Positions 6,754 to 6,906 of a DNA stretch of 6,906 nucleotides are shown one piece after another. The stretch is from the NCBI GenBank assembly GCA_025351035.1, contig JANXWT010000205.1:1-6906 (forward strand). The letters are read 5' to 3'. The DNA comes from Opitutia bacterium. GTDB lineage: Bacteria > Verrucomicrobiota > Verrucomicrobiia > Opitutales > Opitutaceae. The notes beneath the pieces are model-generated. The model was given only the letters and a program-made list of their open reading frames with translations. It had not been told where the DNA came from and made no database searches. The stretch's first letter is position 1. Every line of letters starts with the position of its first letter. The translations under genes and the position numbers were made by a program.

Positions 6754-6906
6754 ATGTCGCGCCCACCCAACATTCTCTGGATCCTCACGACGCAGTGGCG
6801 GGCGCAGGCGACCGGCTACGCGGGCGACCCGAACGCCAGCACGCCGTGGCTCGACGCGCTGGCGGGCGAGTCACTGAACTACGCGCAGGCGGTCACGCCC
6901 CATCCG
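6754..6906 (+). CDS. Sulfatase N-terminus (alkaline phosphatase superfamily), 3' truncated by window end
   Basis: The first 51 residues match the start of type I sulfatases, which cleave sulfate esters using a formylglycine made from Cys or Ser. RPPNILWILTTQWRAQ (3-18), GYAGDPN (21-27), TPWLDALA (30-37) and AVTPHP (46-51) follow the family order N-I-L-x-I-x-x-D-Q-x-R, G-Y-x-G, T-P-x-L-D-x-L-A, and A-x-x-x-x-P. The window stops just before the expected C/S-x-P/A-x-R formylglycine site, so the catalytic residue cannot be checked. The first metal-binding Asp of the family (LTDQ) is Thr13 here, which is unusual. No export signal is visible in these residues: the protein begins directly with the core strand, so this could be a cytoplasmic sulfatase or a relative such as a phosphoglycerol transferase or phosphonate hydrolase. 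The gene diverges from the asparaginase. It is not preceded by a good ribosome binding site. Confidence 0.85.
   Translation, partial: MSRPPNILWILTTQWRAQATGYAGDPNASTPWLDALAGESLNYAQAVTPHP

Noticed and set aside
6638..6766. Upstream extension of the asparaginase frame by 43 codons
   Set aside because: The extra residues show no family similarity, and the asparaginase signature begins a few residues after the ATG at 6637, as is normal for the short form.

Overview
The window is GC-rich bacterial DNA, densely packed with genes on both strands. It most resembles a free-living Verrucomicrobiota genome of the Opitutaceae type. That assignment is inference from base composition, the sulfatase, the style of the uncharacterised membrane genes and the lack of clear Shine-Dalgarno sequences; no rRNA or marker gene is present to prove it. 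There is no sign of a phage, transposon, CRISPR array, tRNA or rRNA.

Layout. Bases 2-2902 hold two tightly spaced plus-strand genes of unknown function. The first encodes a multi-pass membrane protein whose 5' end may lie outside the window. The second encodes a membrane-anchored coiled-coil protein with a C-terminal domain that faintly resembles a trypsin-like protease lacking its serine. An 85-bp gap (2903-2987) carries a long imperfect palindrome, and it separates this pair from a converging minus-strand gene for a GT-C type glycosyltransferase (2988-4502). A 98-bp gap then leads to a divergent plus-strand gene (4601-5614) for a membrane protein that looks like a remote member of the Ca2+/cation antiporter superfamily. 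Both of its signature glutamates appear to be asparagine. This gene converges, with only 15 bp between stops, on a small uncharacterised minus-strand gene (5630-6046). Next comes a minus-strand single-domain asparaginase (6152-6637). The window ends in the first 51 codons of a divergent plus-strand sulfatase (6754-6906).

How the genes work together. Only the first two genes look like an operon, with a 3-bp spacing and the same strand. The rest alternate in strand and belong to unrelated processes: glycosyl transfer from a lipid-linked sugar, cation transport, amide hydrolysis and sulfate-ester hydrolysis. The region reads as ordinary chromosomal housekeeping or accessory genes rather than one dedicated system. 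The most interesting points are the two-gene membrane/coiled-coil unit, the altered ion-binding positions in the exchanger-like protein, the missing metal-ligand Asp in the sulfatase N-terminus, and the palindrome between convergent genes.
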